Source: Flabesymbios commensalis (taxonomy: Eukaryota > Annelida > Polychaeta > Terebellida > Flabelligeridae). From it: 64,000 bases of DNA. Location: assembly GCA_964017125.1 (NCBI GenBank), contig OZ024903.1, positions 67,998,923 to 68,062,922 on the forward strand, written 5' to 3'. Every line of letters starts with the position of its first letter. The stretch's first letter is position 1. Both the position numbers and the translations under genes were made by a program. Shown in pieces: positions 23,680 to 35,812 of this stretch. A model generated the notes under the pieces. That model was given only the letters and a program-made list of their open reading frames with translations. It was not told the DNA's origin and searched no databases.

Positions 23680-23990
23680 AAGGTTGCTCTTAATGAGTCT
23701 TTGGGTATGAAACGCATATTTAGTATTATTATGGAATAGGGCCTTGGCCTACCCACGGGCACTATTGCCTTCTGGGGGACCCTTGTCCCGCGAATTTTGA
23801 CAGTTGACCACACCTTTAACCAGAAATATATGACATGGATTATAGACTATATCAGACACTTGTAATTTGTCGCAAAAAATGATTCCGCACAAACTACTGC
23901 ATCACGCGACATACAAATTATAATACATGTAGTCAGGGGTTATGATGGTGTGCTATGCCAAGTGCTATGCCAATACCGATATTTTTTGAT

Positions 23991-24092
23991 CCAGCAAACA
24001 TGAGACATATACCCATTGTTGGTTCAATGTTGGGCCAGCGTCGTAGACGCTGGACCAACATTGAGCCAATAATGGATCAGTGACTCTGTCTT
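23991..24092. mobile_element. Palindromic MITE, CAGCAAACAC family, right end decayed
   Basis: ccagcaaacatgagacatat, then ttggttcaatgttgggccag, core cgtcgtagacg, then ctggaccaacattgagccaa. The outer right end is not recognisable. Confidence 0.75.
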
Positions 24093-24253
24093 CAGGGGAT
24101 GAACTGCTCTTTTTGCAACACGCACAAAAATACATAATAGGATTTAGTGTATCTCTATTGCACGATTTGAATCCACATACGGAATAGTGTGATGGCATAT
24201 CATTTATTGTGTTACTAGCCAGGAAACGTGAAACTCAGGCCTATTGATTAGTC

Positions 24254-24502
24254 CAACCCTTTAACCACCAGTCCCGATTATATTCGGTTTTTTCATTTTT
24301 CATTAGCACTTGAAATACCACCTTTTGAACATGTTATTTAAGATAAAACGTGACATCAATCAGCAAGATTTCAAAATCGTTGACCTCCATTTTGTCAAAT
24401 TTGAATAATTTTCACCCACTTGAAAGTTGTGAATCGCGTCAGCGAGACACAACTTCAGGTGGGAGAAAATTCTAATTAAATAACTTGACGGTCAAAGGCT
24501 TA
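24254..24502. mobile_element. TTAA-type MITE with ACTTGAAGTTGTG hairpin
   Basis: Ends aaccctttaacc and ggtcaaaggcttaa are related to the other TTAA-type ends. At 24415-24474 there is a hairpin of cacccacttgaaagttgtg with cacaacttcaggtggg. The same hairpin is found at 32300-32356 and 59946-60003. Confidence 0.65.
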
Positions 24503-24505
24503 AGT

Positions 24506-26400
24506 AAATTAGCATATGTCACATGGTGTTTTTAACGTACTATTGTCAGACATACAATAGCCCGGGTTGGTGGGGAAAACGTAGATCTATCGCTTGTTGA
24601 TTTTGCAAGCCGCCTCTGTCTGGATTTCGACGGCGGAATTCAGTGCTAGGAGATCAATCAAACCAAAAACTGTTCAACACGTTTCTTATATAGGGGCAAT
24701 TTTAAATAAAGGGTGCATTTCGGAAAAATTGAAACTTTACACATTTTTTTAGCAAATACTGCTAGATATTTATATAAAACATTTTTTATTTTAGCAGGGG
24801 TTGTATGGGGGAGCAACAGACCAAATTTTATAAAGTTTTGTCAATTATTTCTTCATGAATCAGTGGTATTTATGTTATTTTCAACACATTTTGCAGTCTC
24901 ATCCCCGAATTGTCTTCATAGGAGGGTTTTTCTATTCCAGATATGCATCTAACACACAAATAAAGTTTTATTTGTGGTATGGTTATTGGTCTTACGATTC
25001 AAACGACACATGTTTGACAAAAATCGAGTCACAAAATCTGATTTTATGCGTATTTATTGAGTTTAAAGTATTTTCCGTTAAAAGTTTTTTCATTTTTTCC
25101 CGCCAGTACATCACTGCTCAGCTTGAACTATCTACATATATATAGTCATTTAATTACTCTTTTTAATAGGTCTTGTGGTTATATATGGCATAAAAATACT
25201 TCAAACTGATTGCTGATTAACATTAGCAAATTAATTAGAATTACATATATGTATGTGTGTGTTCCGTTAAAATAATGTCCCCTCCAGTACATAACTATTC
25301 AAGATCCACGCAGGGTGTTTTTCTAAGATATATTATTATTGCAATATATCCTGCCTCTTTGAGCCCCCACGTGGATATTAATTGGAAATTCATGTTAAAA
25401 CAACCACATATTTATACATTTTTAGATAAAAATAGTGTTAAATTAGAATTGTCCCCTCCAGTACATATTATCAATATTTAGTATTCTTTGTGTGATAAGA
25501 CCTAATTTTTGTAATTTACTAATCTATTTTGGTAATTATGTATTATTATAATAAAGCCTTCGTTAATGGCAGCCACTAGACACCAACAAATTGATATTTA
25601 TTAAAAATACATATATATGTATTTCATTAATGGATAAGTTGTAACCAAAAAATATTTTGTGGGTGTTTCCTTTGTTCATTTTTAAATCAATATTAGCATG
25701 TAGATGTAATTTCTTCACTGTTCTGACTTACAAGACCTACTAGTACAATATATATACATTTATGGCGTATATATCATCAAACAAATGTGCTATATATTGT
25801 CTATACTAGGCTGCCAGTACACTGCGTACTGGAGGGGACAGAACGTATGTAACACTAAAAGTGTATTTACTCAGGGATAGAACTTGTGGTATTTTTCATG
25901 CTTGTCAAGTGATTTAAGCGGTCTGTACCAATACACAATCTACTAGACTACTTGAATTAAAAAAGAAATGTGTTTGTAGCAGCTGGGTCCTTTTGCTTCA
26001 CCAAACCATAATAGTTTCGCTTTGGCGGCCCCACTCCTGTGGAGGACCTTAACGATGCTGCACATGCGGATGGGAGGATAATGTTTGCTCAGCGAACCAT
26101 GATGACCCGCCTACTTTAAAATGGATTTAATATTTTAAATGTATGATTGTCATATACATTTTCTATTGCAAAAAAATGAGTTTAAATGTCTTGTTGACTT
26201 TCAAAATATGACCAGAAATGAGAACTACATACTATCTAATGCCCCTGTTCATGATCCACCCAGGAGGTGATTTCACTACAGGTTATATGCCAGGATATAA
26301 AATTATGTCATGTCTTATAACATGGCCCCAGCCCCCAGATATATAATAGTTGATAGCGCACATGGTACTGGTACATGATGTAGGATCTTACAATGCTCAA
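24506..26400. other. AT-rich non-coding DNA with recurring CCCCTCCAGTACA
   Basis: No gene recognised. The word cccctccagtac occurs at 25269 and 25451, and inverted as gtactggagggg at 25827. The last two could bound a roughly 395-bp foldback element (25449-25842). Confidence 0.45.
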
Positions 26401-28290
26401 GTTGGCGCAGCGTTGTATGGCCTTAATTTACTATGCCTGATAGTGATATCTGGCAAACCATGCCAAATAGCCAGACAATTAATTGATATAATATAAAATG
26501 TGAGGTTTTAAGGAGGGCATCTTCTCCACAACAAGGCTAGGCATATCGTTTGATATAACTAGACTATAACTATAAAAAATTGTGAGGTTTAAGAAAGTGT
26601 TACCAGCATACCAGTTATATTCATAAAATATACATGTATGCCTCGAAAAACTTCCAAATCTATCAGGTTCAAAATGGCCAACTGGTGTCCATTATTTAAC
26701 TTAACAATCTTCATATCCAGTGCCAGATAACTAGACAATTGTTATAAAAGAAAATGATAGGTTTCCGGGAGGGATAGACCTTATTTCAACTCAGATCACA
26801 TTCAAAATTGCCAGCTATCTTCCATTTATTATCTAATTAAAAAAATATATATTATGTCTGATATATCTAGCAAATATTGCCAGACAGCTAGACGACTATA
26901 GAATAAAAAACAAAATGTGAGGTTTTAAGGATTGAGGAAATGCCCATCAATTTCAAAATTACACTGATAACATCACAGTATTGTCCCAATAAAATGGTTT
27001 TATTGGGCCTGATTAGCATTATGTCTTGAACATTGGTGCTGTTTTCAGCCAATACAGTTTATGATCTATATTCCGCATTGGACCAGTAATGGGCCAATAA
27101 AGGCAAAAAATGTAGTCGCATAATAACAACGGCTGAATACTGGATTTTAACCGCCGTTACTGTCGATAGCATCCGGTATAAAATAGGAATTGGCCTAATG
27201 ACGTCATGTTTAGGCCTACTTTAATATATGTGATATCTGCTAAAATGTGCCAGATAGTTCAAAGGTCATTATACTAAAACAAAATGTAAGGTTTCAGGGA
27301 GATATTTTGGCAAATATTAACTCATCAAATTAAAAATAGCCGATTATCGGGATATATGAACAAAATCAAATTTAATAGGTCCTGTTATGAATACAAATAT
27401 ATCCAAGATTTGTAGATATAGGCCTAGGCTGGAGTGAGAGAACGATATTGTTATATAAACATGATAAATCATTATTTGTACCATACTAAAATAGTTAACC
27501 AGTAATTGCTTTACCGTAGTAAAAACGTAGCCTGGTGTAAAATAATGGTAGGGCTATTGCTACATGCATGTAAATTTGTAAGTTTGGGGTATGTGTTATT
27601 TTTTTTTAATTATATGTACCGGTACATACAAAACTTTGTATCCAATTATATAGCCTCAAGATCGGCTGGAGCTAATATTATTTTTAAACCACTGTACTTA
27701 AATATATTGTGTACGGTACATTAGCATAATAAAACAGTTACACTACAACTAAGTAACAAAGTAAAAAGAAAATGCTAGATTTCAAGGAGTGACAGCTGGG
27801 ACCTAACAAATTTGAACTTGATCACATTCAAAATAGCAGACTTGCGGCAATTATTTATTTATTGAATATGCCAGATATCGGGCAAACTACGGTACGTTAG
27901 CTAGCCCTACAACAAGCTTATGCTCCTAACAGCCATGATGAAGTGAAGATAAGGGAGGAATATGCCTTGAAAATGGTTGTTTCCATTTATATACCTTGAC
28001 AAATTTCAACTCTATCAAATGCAAGATGGCTGACTATTGCCCATTATTTACTATATGCTTGATTTCAGGCAAAGCATCGCAGATACCTAGCCCAGTACTG
28101 TAATTTATCCAACTCCCCTCATGAAAGTCCGGAAAGTATTTTGTTGGCATATATATCCCTCCCTCAAACCTCACATTTTGTTTTATACCATAAACCTCAC
28201 ATTTTGTTTTATAGTGTGAAACAAAATGTCAGGTTTGAGGGAAGGATGTGCCAACAACATGCTTTCTAGACTTTAGTGAGAGGGTTGGAG
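26400..28290. repeat. Degenerate satellite-like tandem repeat
   Basis: At least six diverged units share, in order: attatttactatgcctgata, tctggcaaa, gccagacagctagacaatta, aacaaaatgtgaggttttaa, ggagg and a cacattcaaaatggcc phrase. The spacing of the atgtgaggttt word (26492, 26580, 26915, 27282 and others) is irregular, about 90-370 bp, showing indels and lost units. Confidence 0.6.
28110..28287. repeat. Foldback inside the satellite region
   Basis: Arms ccaactcccctcatgaaagtc and gactttagtgagagggttgg enclose ttgttggcatatatatccct / gaaggatgtgccaacaacat and caaacctcacattttgtttt / aaacaaaatgtcaggtttga. Two head-on satellite units probably created it. Two adjacent cctcacattttgttttata copies form a small tandem in the centre. 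Confidence 0.75.
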
Positions 28291-29446
28291 TGGATACACT
28301 AACTGTCTCTGTGGTTATAATAGAATAATAGTAATGTAGATGTATGTAAACTATGACTGATGATGCTATTTTATCCCTTTTTAGTAGTTTACTTGTTATT
28401 AAGTTGAATTATTGAGTGATCATTCATGCTTACAGGTTTGTTATTGTTGTTAAAAAAAATATGTCCTCTTCAGTACAATTAATGATATTAGCTTGAACAC
28501 CGTGACATTGTCCAAGTTATGTCACAAAAATCATAATTATTTTCCATTGTTTTTCCTTGATGGTGTTTAACACGATGCAGACAAATAGTTGCGCCCTGTA
28601 CCCGTGATAAACCACTTACACATCATTTTATTTTAGCATAGTTTATGCAATTATGCTACTTCAGCTCAATTTGAAAACAAAATGTTGATTAATAACAATA
28701 TATATTGGAGCAAAATTAGAATATGAAAGTTGAGCAACATATCATGTTTTACTGATCTAAAGTATGCATTTATAGCACTTGTGATGTTGTTATTTCAACC
28801 GTTAAAAAAATTTTCATACATATAATTGTGCAGAGGATTCTTATGAAAAAGCACTGTAAACATGCACAAAATATGTCATATATATTATTCAGGCTATATG
28901 TGTATATTTAGTTGATGTCAGAGCACTAATTTGTTGAGCTGTCGAAGTAAATGCTGTACAATTCATACTTGAGTGCAAAATGTCATTTGTCACATTTCAA
29001 ATGATTATCAAATCTATATACATGTGCAATACGGATACAACACATATAGTGATCTTCCCTTTAGAAACACGACAATAAAAAAACAGCAAATTTAGGGGGT
29101 TAGGATTTTCAAATCACCTACATTATTAGCATTTTAGCAGAGACTAATGATTGTTAAAACAAATGTCCCCTCCAGTACAAGCAAAAACAGCATACATTTC
29201 ACAAGTCAATATCTTCATTCATGGGCATAATTAAGCTCTGGAAATTTAACTGATGTTGGGGAATGACATCTCGTTTTCAAAAGTTGTGAAATTATCATAC
29301 ATGGAAGGTTTTTATTTTTGACATGCTATGATACTTTTTGTGTGCCCTTTACGTGAAATTGCGCATATACTAAACTTGTTCTCTACGCAGTAACGCTTGA
29401 TAGTCAGCAGAGGCTTTTGTCGAAGCAAAAATAGCAATATTTTCCA
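28291..29446. other. AT-rich non-coding DNA
   Basis: No gene recognised. It holds a further cccctccagtaca at 29166 and a diverged tcctcttcagtaca at 28464. Confidence 0.4.
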
Positions 29447-29770
29447 AAATGAAATGAAATGAATAGGACTTTAGGCCACCTTTGTGCACATAATAGGCTA
29501 AACTGGGCCAGGAGAACCTCCTGAGGATGGTGAAAAGATTGAGATGACACTGTCCTCCAGACACAGGATTCGAAATTCGAGTCCTGGCGGTCTGAGGCCG
29601 AGCGCTCTACCTCTCGGTCACGAAGGCTCCCCAAAATACTGACTTTCACACGTTGATGGGGAGGAAACATTATTAATTTTGTTTATTTCAAACCGCCGAG
29701 ACCGGGAACCGAACCCCGAACTCTGGCGTGAAAGGCAGCGGGGCTAACCACTACACTAGGACCCCGCCCT
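29447..29770 (-). mobile_element. Dimeric tRNA-derived SINE, full length
   Basis: Same layout as 1577-1883: an (aaatg)n-type tail at the left, the body, head 2 (about 29575-29635) and head 1 (about 29693-29765, containing cgggaaccgaacccc). No clear target duplication. Its right portion was copied once more in tandem immediately downstream. Confidence 0.88.
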
Positions 29771-29973
29771 AGATTGACATAAACGGCCGAGCGCTCTACC
29801 TCTCGGTCACGAAGGCTCCCCAAAATACTGACTTTCACACGTTGATGGGGAGGAAACATTATTAATTTTGTTTATTTCAAACCGCCGAGACCGGGAACCG
29901 AACCCCGAACTCTGGCGTGAAAGGCAGCGGGGCTAACCACTACACTAGGACCCCGCCCTAGATTGACATAAAC
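29596..29973. repeat. 189-bp perfect tandem duplication
   Basis: 29596-29784 and 29785-29973 appear identical. Each runs from ggccgagcgctctacc within head 2, through head 1, into flanking agattgacataaac. As flank is included, this is a local duplication after the SINE inserted, not a second insertion. Confidence 0.93.
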
Positions 29974-30432
29974 AGCGTTAATAAACAGTTGGATCGACAT
30001 TGGAAACATTTGTCATAATTAATCGGTATTTCGTATCTGGGTGTGCACCGAATTCCACAAATCTAAAATATGTCCGTTTAAACCGTGGGAATAGTGAAAC
30101 TGTTGCACAGCCCTCCTTGTAGGTGTTTAGGTGTGTCATATATCTGATATATTATATAGGAGAACCAGTCGGTGCTTTAGAAATGGTAGAAATGTAATAC
30201 TACGATACAGGGGTCCGATTAACGACGTCCACCTACCGCGAGGTATTGCCAAATGGCCATTTAACGCTGGTTAACTGCTGGACCAACGCTTAAGACGTTG
30301 GACCAGCTTTCAACCAGCATTTGGAAACGTCTTCATTACATCACAGATCAACGCCGTTCCCGCGGAGACACCACAATGACATTATGTGTGATCTCCTTGT
30401 ATTAAGATATTTAACCCATTGCGCACTGTGCC
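29974..30432. other. non-coding DNA with a degenerate palindrome
   Basis: No gene. At 30248-30325 ccaaatggccatttaacgct and accagcatttgg, with ggaccaacgcttaagacgttgg at the centre, look like a decayed palindromic MITE. Confidence 0.45.
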
Positions 30433-30646
30433 TAACCCTTTCAGCGCGAGAATCGACTTTAGACGTCAAAATCTGACGACTAAAGTCGATCCCCGCACTG
30501 AAAGAAAAATATTTCTAATGAACGTAGAACCATAACATGGTTATTCAAAAGAAATGAAAAGTGCTAAATAAGACATTTATGAAGAATTCAAATTAAAAAA
30601 ACAACAACTTGGTTTATATAAAAAAAATCAGCGCTTTAAGGGTCAA
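30433..30646 (+). mobile_element. TTAA-type hairpin MITE
   Basis: taaccctttcagcgcgagaa at the left; hairpin cgactttagacgtcaaa / gacgactaaagtcg at 30452-30490; interior with ttctaatgaacgtaga and actaagacatttat; right end tcagcgctttaagggtcaa. The left flank reads CTAA and the right TCAA, so the TTAA sites have each changed. Confidence 0.85.
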
Positions 30647-31428
30647 GACTTTAATACCATAAAATGGATACGCAAAAATACTGCCTTTGATTTCCCCTGG
30701 ATCCATGGACGGAATCAGTTGCGGCCTACACTAACTGGCACAAATGTAGGAGAGAATTGTGTAAGCCTTCCCCTTGGATGAAATTAAAATGCAGTTGTTT
30801 TCCTTTTAAACATTTAAAATAACATTTGGGAAGCAGTGATGTATCCCAGTTGTGACAGGATATATTAGATGTATTGCCAGCTATTATCAATGTTGTATCG
30901 CCCTTTTCTAGATGGAAGACTATTCTACTTTTATTTGTCGCGAACCAACTTTTACTGACAGCTTTACTTTGAGCAGATTGGAAATCTATCGTTGATTTCC
31001 GGGTCCGACTTTTAGTACGTTGTATAATATTATGAGCTGGCGCCAGCCGATGGTTTTAAGACTAATAGTAATAATTTTATATAGGGATGTATATGTTAAA
31101 AGCATGACAATTATTATTATAGCTTACATTTTTATTATTTTAAAAGTGTTCCACTTGTATTTATTTTATAGGTTTCTACGCTTTCCAGAGTGTGTTTTTG
31201 CTACTATTTATAATAATATGTAGTTATTTTATCTCTGGTTTTTGCGCGGGAAACATATATTAGGTATATTATTTTTTATACTTTTATGCTTATACTTTTT
31301 GTACATAGATGAATATGAATATAGTTGCTGCCTACCGTGCAGAGGCTTCTATTAGCCTGTTCTAGCGCAGCACGACCAATGTTGTTTATAATATTATAAT
31401 AATATAATCACTGATAATGTGTATTTGC
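30647..31428. other. AT-rich non-coding DNA
   Basis: No gene recognised. Confidence 0.35.
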
Positions 31429-31468
31429 ACATAACGCACATAACGCACATAACGCACATAACGCACAA
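31429..31468 (+). repeat. (ACATAACGC)n, four units
   Basis: Nine-base tandem units cacataacg repeated about four times. Confidence 0.9.
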
Positions 31469-31659
31469 AAATGACGCCATTATATTCATAATGTAAACAC
31501 AAAAATTATCAGATTATATATAGGTTGCAAGGTTACCATTACAGTAAGCTTATGTTTCACAATGTTATTAAAAATATCACACGAAATCATGTAATAATAA
31601 TAATCTCAATCTACATCTCTGTATTTTACATTCACAAAATCAGTAGCCTTCCCCATGTT

Positions 31660-31734
31660 CCCAGTAAACATACAAATGTGTATAACAGTTATACAATATT
31701 GGACTAACGTCGAAGATGTTTTTTGTTTACTGGG
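31660..31734. mobile_element. Palindromic MITE, CAGCAAACAC family, shortened
   Basis: Starts cccagtaaacatacaaatg and ends ttttttgtttactggg. The left arm is of type A (tgtataacagttatacaa), but most of the right arm is missing. Confidence 0.8.
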
Positions 31735-31785
31735 TTCGATGTTATCGGCCACAATATGTCATTCTAAATACAGCATTGCATTATT

Positions 31786-31849
31786 CTGCCGGCGGTATCT
31801 GCTTACTTCACATGTAAGCAGATACTGTATTTTGGCTTTGCAGAGCAGT
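31786..31849. mobile_element. Palindromic MITE, GGCAGTATCTGC family, shortened left
   Basis: ggcggtatctgcttactt / aagcagatactgtattttgg with right end ctttgcagagcag. Confidence 0.75.
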
Positions 31850-31880
31850 GTATTCAGGCTTGAAGAGCAGTAGGCCTATT

Positions 31881-31957
31881 CTGCCGTACAAAGCCAAAAG
31901 GCAGTATCTGCTTACTTTACAAGTAAGCAGATACTGCCTGTTGGCTTTGCAGAGCAG
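31881..31957. mobile_element. Palindromic MITE, GGCAGTATCTGC family, complete
   Basis: ctgccgtacaaagccaaaag, then gcagtatctgcttacttt and aagtaagcagatactgcctg, ending ttggctttgcagagcag. A near-perfect foldback of about 77 bp placed about 30 bp from another copy. Confidence 0.88.
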
Positions 31958-32262
31958 TATTGGTAGGTACACGTTGTGTGATTCGTTTTAGAATATATCT
32001 ATGTGATCAGTCACCCGTGAAATATGCATGAATAAAAATACGAGGTGGGAGACGTCTAGGCACATTGTTAGTGGAGCGCTAACCCTGTGTACTATGGCCT
32101 CGTTCTTGTGTGTCGTCTCCTTGGGAAAACACGGTATGGGTGCATTTGCCGCTTTCTACCTGTTTAATTAATTTTAAAGGTAACAAAATTTACAATTAAA
32201 ATGAGTAAATTTTCAAATAAACGTGCAGTTTGATATAATATATATATAATAATGTGTAAATA

Positions 32263-32494
32263 TTAACCCTCAAAGCGCTACATTAAAAAAATACATTTTC
32301 GCCCACTTGAAGTTGTGTCTCGCTACCGTGACACACAACTTCAAGTGGGTGAAAATCCCCCATATTTGTTTCATTTGAGACAAGACATTTGCAAACCTTG
32401 ATATTTACTGATCTTAATCCCAAAAACTGTGATTTAACTGCTAATAAAAAGGATCATGAACGACTATTGTCGTGCTCAGCAGTTAAAGGGTCAA
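32263..32494. mobile_element. TTAA-type MITE with ACTTGAAGTTGTG hairpin
   Basis: Left ttaaccctcaaagcgct, right cagcagttaaagggtcaa. Hairpin gcccacttgaagttgtgtct / cacacaacttcaagtgggtg at 32301-32352. It belongs with 24254-24502. Confidence 0.8.
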
Positions 32495-33195
32495 GTAATG
32501 TAGTTGCTGGCAAACATCAGTGATTTAAATTGGAGCGATTAGGGTCATCTTAATGATCTATTAACCCTCGTAACACGGAAGTAGTTCTTCACATTTCCAT
32601 TTATCTTGAGGTGTTGATGGCTGTCGCTATTTTTGTCTCAAGGTAAATGAAAATGATATGATTTTGTAAAATACCCAAGAATAATAATTACAAGAAATTT
32701 GGAAGGTATTTATGGTGATGGACTATATAATTTGTATTTCTTTAAATTATATTCAAAATATGCCACGTGATTCATCTATGAGACAATGAAGCTGATTGGG
32801 CTATACACATGATACACCCTTTCCAATAGCAACACGCCTTACAGTGACCAAAAGCTGAACTATTTAGTTGGGAGTCCTGTTACACTATTTTCAATTACAA
32901 CGCGCCACACAGTGACCAAAGCTGAACTATTTAGCTAGGAGTCCTGCTTATGCGCAAACTCGTGCAAAGAGTGTATAAGGACTTTAAAAAGTGTCAGCTA
33001 TCCCTGATATATTTGAATATATAATTATAGAACATGCATGCTGTTGTAAGACGTAACGCCGCGGCATTTACAAGCTAAATCTACTCTGCAATATTTTCAA
33101 TAGTCAACACAAAATATGTATTTATTTGTCTATAAATTATTCATATAAAAATAAAATCCGTAGAAAACTGAGGAATGCATAGAATGGGCAGCCTG
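32495..33195. repeat. non-coding DNA with a roughly 69-bp tandem pair
   Basis: At about 32820-32950 two units share cagtgaccaaa(a)gctgaactatttag and gggagtcctg. The rest shows no gene. Confidence 0.6.
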
Positions 33196-33273
33196 TGCTG
33201 CTCTGCCAAGCCAAGAGGCAGTATCTGCTCACTTATAAAGTAAGCAGACACTGCCTTTTAGCTCTGCACGGCA
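33196..33273. mobile_element. Palindromic MITE, GGCAGTATCTGC family, complete
   Basis: gctgctctgccaagccaaga, gcagtatctgctcactta / aagtaagcagacactgcc, ending agctctgcacggca. Confidence 0.85.
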
Positions 33274-33654
33274 ATGTGATTAGGCGTAGTTACTTATTGA
33301 TATTGATCGATCACTTGTGTTTTGTTTTATATTTCTCAACTAAAAATATAATATTGATCCATTATATAACATATTGTTATCACGCTGATATCAGAACCTA
33401 TTCAATTACCCTGATTACTGTACGGTCATATACATGATATATAGATTATCTTGATCTGATTATATTGATAGTTTGTTTCTGGCTCACCCGATTGCATGTT
33501 GAGTTATATGTGGTGGAAATGTGGATATGTATCACAGTACATGTATATTGTGTATATATACACCTAATAATTATTTATATAACTATATAGTGTGATAGAA
33601 GTAAAAAAAAACAATTAAATTATAGATCAATATCATATAAAACCCAGATTCACA

Positions 33655-33775
33655 ATAGCCACTGTTGATGAATTTCGCTGATTTCTTAGTCAATTCTCAG
33701 CCGCTCTTCATGAAATTGGCTAGTAATCTGCTGATTTTTCGTAGCTGAGAAATCTGCGAAAATCCTTCACCACGG
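33655..33775. repeat. Diverged inverted repeat related to the 64-bp-TIR MITE
   Basis: ttcgctgatttcttagtcaa ttctcag resembles the inner part of the arms at 18277-18636. A weaker partner, gagaaatctgcgaaaa, lies near 33750. Confidence 0.4.
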
Positions 33776-33919
33776 CTCATGTGGAACACACATGTCCCTG
33801 TACATACGATCTTCAAGGCTTGCTGTAGGAAAGATGTGGAGTTACTTAGTGCTTATTCTTGTTTCCTCATTCAAGAAATTCAAATTAAAAGTCGTGTATC
33901 AGCCAACTTAAGGTGTTGG

Positions 33920-34385
33920 TGCATGGCGCGAACCCATCCAAGGTCATTGCCACCCTGCCCTTGACCCGGACATCTCAAGATCACGGTGGGAATGGCTTTG
34001 GATGGGTGGGCGCCAGGCACATGTATACTTGGTATACGGTACCTTAATTTTGATGATCCAAGATTTTTAGTTTTAATTTCAGGCTACCTTTGAGATTTGT
34101 AACACCATTTTCCTGTAAAACCTAGAGATGTCAGAGTCAAGGTCAGGGCGGGAATGACCTTGGATAGGTGGGCGCCATGCACCTGTAGGCCTACCTGAAT
34201 TTTGATGATAACCGACTTTTAGTTTTAATTTCAGGCTACTTTTGAGATGATTTTTAACCTAATTATTCTGTATGACCTTGAGATGTCTGATTGTCAGAAT
34301 CACGGTCAGGGTGGGAATGACTTTGGATGCGTGGGTGCCAGGCACCTGTACCTTGATTTTGATGATCCACGACTTAGAATTTATT
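33920..34385 (+). repeat. Three tandem units of about 160 bp, preceded by an inverted part
   Basis: Units near 33966, 34127 and 34285 share tcacggt(g/cagg)gtgggaatg, cttggatgggtggg, cgccaggcacctgta, ttgattttgatgatcca and agttttaatttcaggctac. At 33924-33962 the phrase cccatccaaggtcattgcc is the same motif inverted, making a foldback at the left edge. Confidence 0.75.
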
Positions 34386-34716
34386 AAATAAGGAAGCGTG
34401 AATAAGGAATAATTAACTTCACGGACCCGATCCCACCATTAATAAACATGAATCAAAAGAGCGCTCATTTCCCATCATTTGTTTGTTGTACGCTCGCGCA
34501 ATTCGTTCCAATAATCATTGTGAACAGGTGAATGTGAAACAGAGAGTAGCTCACGATAACAAAATGCCACATCTCTATTATTTATTATCTGCAGGTCTAT
34601 TGAGCTGGAGTTCGATACTCTTTCTATTGTGCACTGTGTGTGCACGACAGACAAGTTATTGATGAGCGAGCATAGTGATTAGTATTAGCTGTAGCTGAGT
34701 AAATACGAGGAAATGG

Positions 34717-34781
34717 CCCGATGCTGGGCTAATGTTGGCCCACCGTCTACGACGTCGGCCCAACATTAGCCCAGCATCGGG
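34717..34781. mobile_element. Palindromic MITE core (arm type D)
   Basis: cccgatgctgggctaatgtt / aacattagcccagcatcggg pair perfectly around ggcccaccgtctacgacgtc. The CAGCAAACAC ends are absent, so only the inner part survives. Confidence 0.75.
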
Positions 34782-35284
34782 TCGATGTTTCTCGATTGCC
34801 AGAAGGTCGCTTTAGGACATGTGGGCCTATACTGTACCAAGCAAAACTTAGCCAGCCATACTAAATCCTGAGCAGTGCCAGCCAACAGAATACAAAACCA
34901 TGAAAATCGGCTGATGCAGAACCTAATATAATCAGCTCCATCAGTCTCAATTATTATGGACGTAAACTTTGTGGGCTCACACGCATAGACCTCAAGGTCA
35001 CCGACCACAGGGGGTGGGGTCCACCGCAATGTAAATATTATGGTTTAGTAAAGCAAAACGACATGGCTACTTTAACAGTGTTTAAGTCTATGAGATACAT
35101 TATACCCCCCCCCCCCCCCCGATGAATAGAGTTCAGGAAATATCCAAGTGAGTAGATAAAAAGGTCATACAATGAAGGAAACGACGAAACTAACCATGTT
35201 ACTCATCGATTAAAATACGAGGAGTAATAAACAAATGATCCCCTAGCAGCCACCAAAGTGTCACATGGCTCACTCTATGCATGT
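34782..35284. other. non-coding DNA with a C16 run
   Basis: No gene recognised. A homopolymer of C at about 35105-35120. Confidence 0.4.
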
Positions 35285-35397
35285 CCCATCAAACATGAGA
35301 CGTTGGCCCAACGTTGGTTTACTGTTGAGCCAACGTCGTACACGGTGGACTAACAGTAAACCAACATTGGGCCAACGTTTAGTTTATTGTTTACGTG
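35285..35397. mobile_element. Palindromic MITE, CAGCAAACAC family (arm type C)
   Basis: cccatcaaacatgagacgtt at the left; arms ggcccaacgttggtttactg and agtaaaccaacattgggcc; core cgtcgtacacg; right end ttagtttattgtttacg is decayed. Confidence 0.85.
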
Positions 35398-35730
35398 GTA
35401 CATACGACACTTTGAATGCTAGGGAGAACTATGAAGGCTGGGATATTTGACTTCGAATATTCCGTCTGTCATTTTATTTTTCATCGAATGTTTATTGAGG
35501 ATATATGGGTGAAAAATACACATTACTGTGACCATGGTAACCGGGGGCAGATTATACAGCTCGCGGCAAAATTTCACACTAAACATGCTAAATACGTAAT
35601 ATAGCTAAACTCAGAAGTGTAAGCGACGAAGACACATTTCAAGGCATTTTTGTGTAAAATGTCTGATAGGCTAAACTGGACCCGAGGATCATAGACGTAC
35701 ATGTATATTTAAAGACCAAGACATACTATT

Positions 35731-35810
35731 CCAAAAGGTAGAAAAGGCAGTATGTATATGCTCACTTACAAAGTGAGCATATACTGCCTATTGGCTTTGC
35801 ACGGCCGTAC
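35731..35810. mobile_element. Palindromic MITE, GGCAGTATCTGC family
   Basis: aggcagtatgtatatgctca / tgagcatatactgcctattgg with the end ctttgcacggc. The left outer arm is lost. Confidence 0.75.
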
Positions 35811-35812
35811 AG

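Noticed and set aside
23159-23813. Several overlapping frames encoding LGQRRRRW-like peptides
   Set aside because: These are translations of the palindromic MITE core and recur wherever it occurs; they are not proteins.
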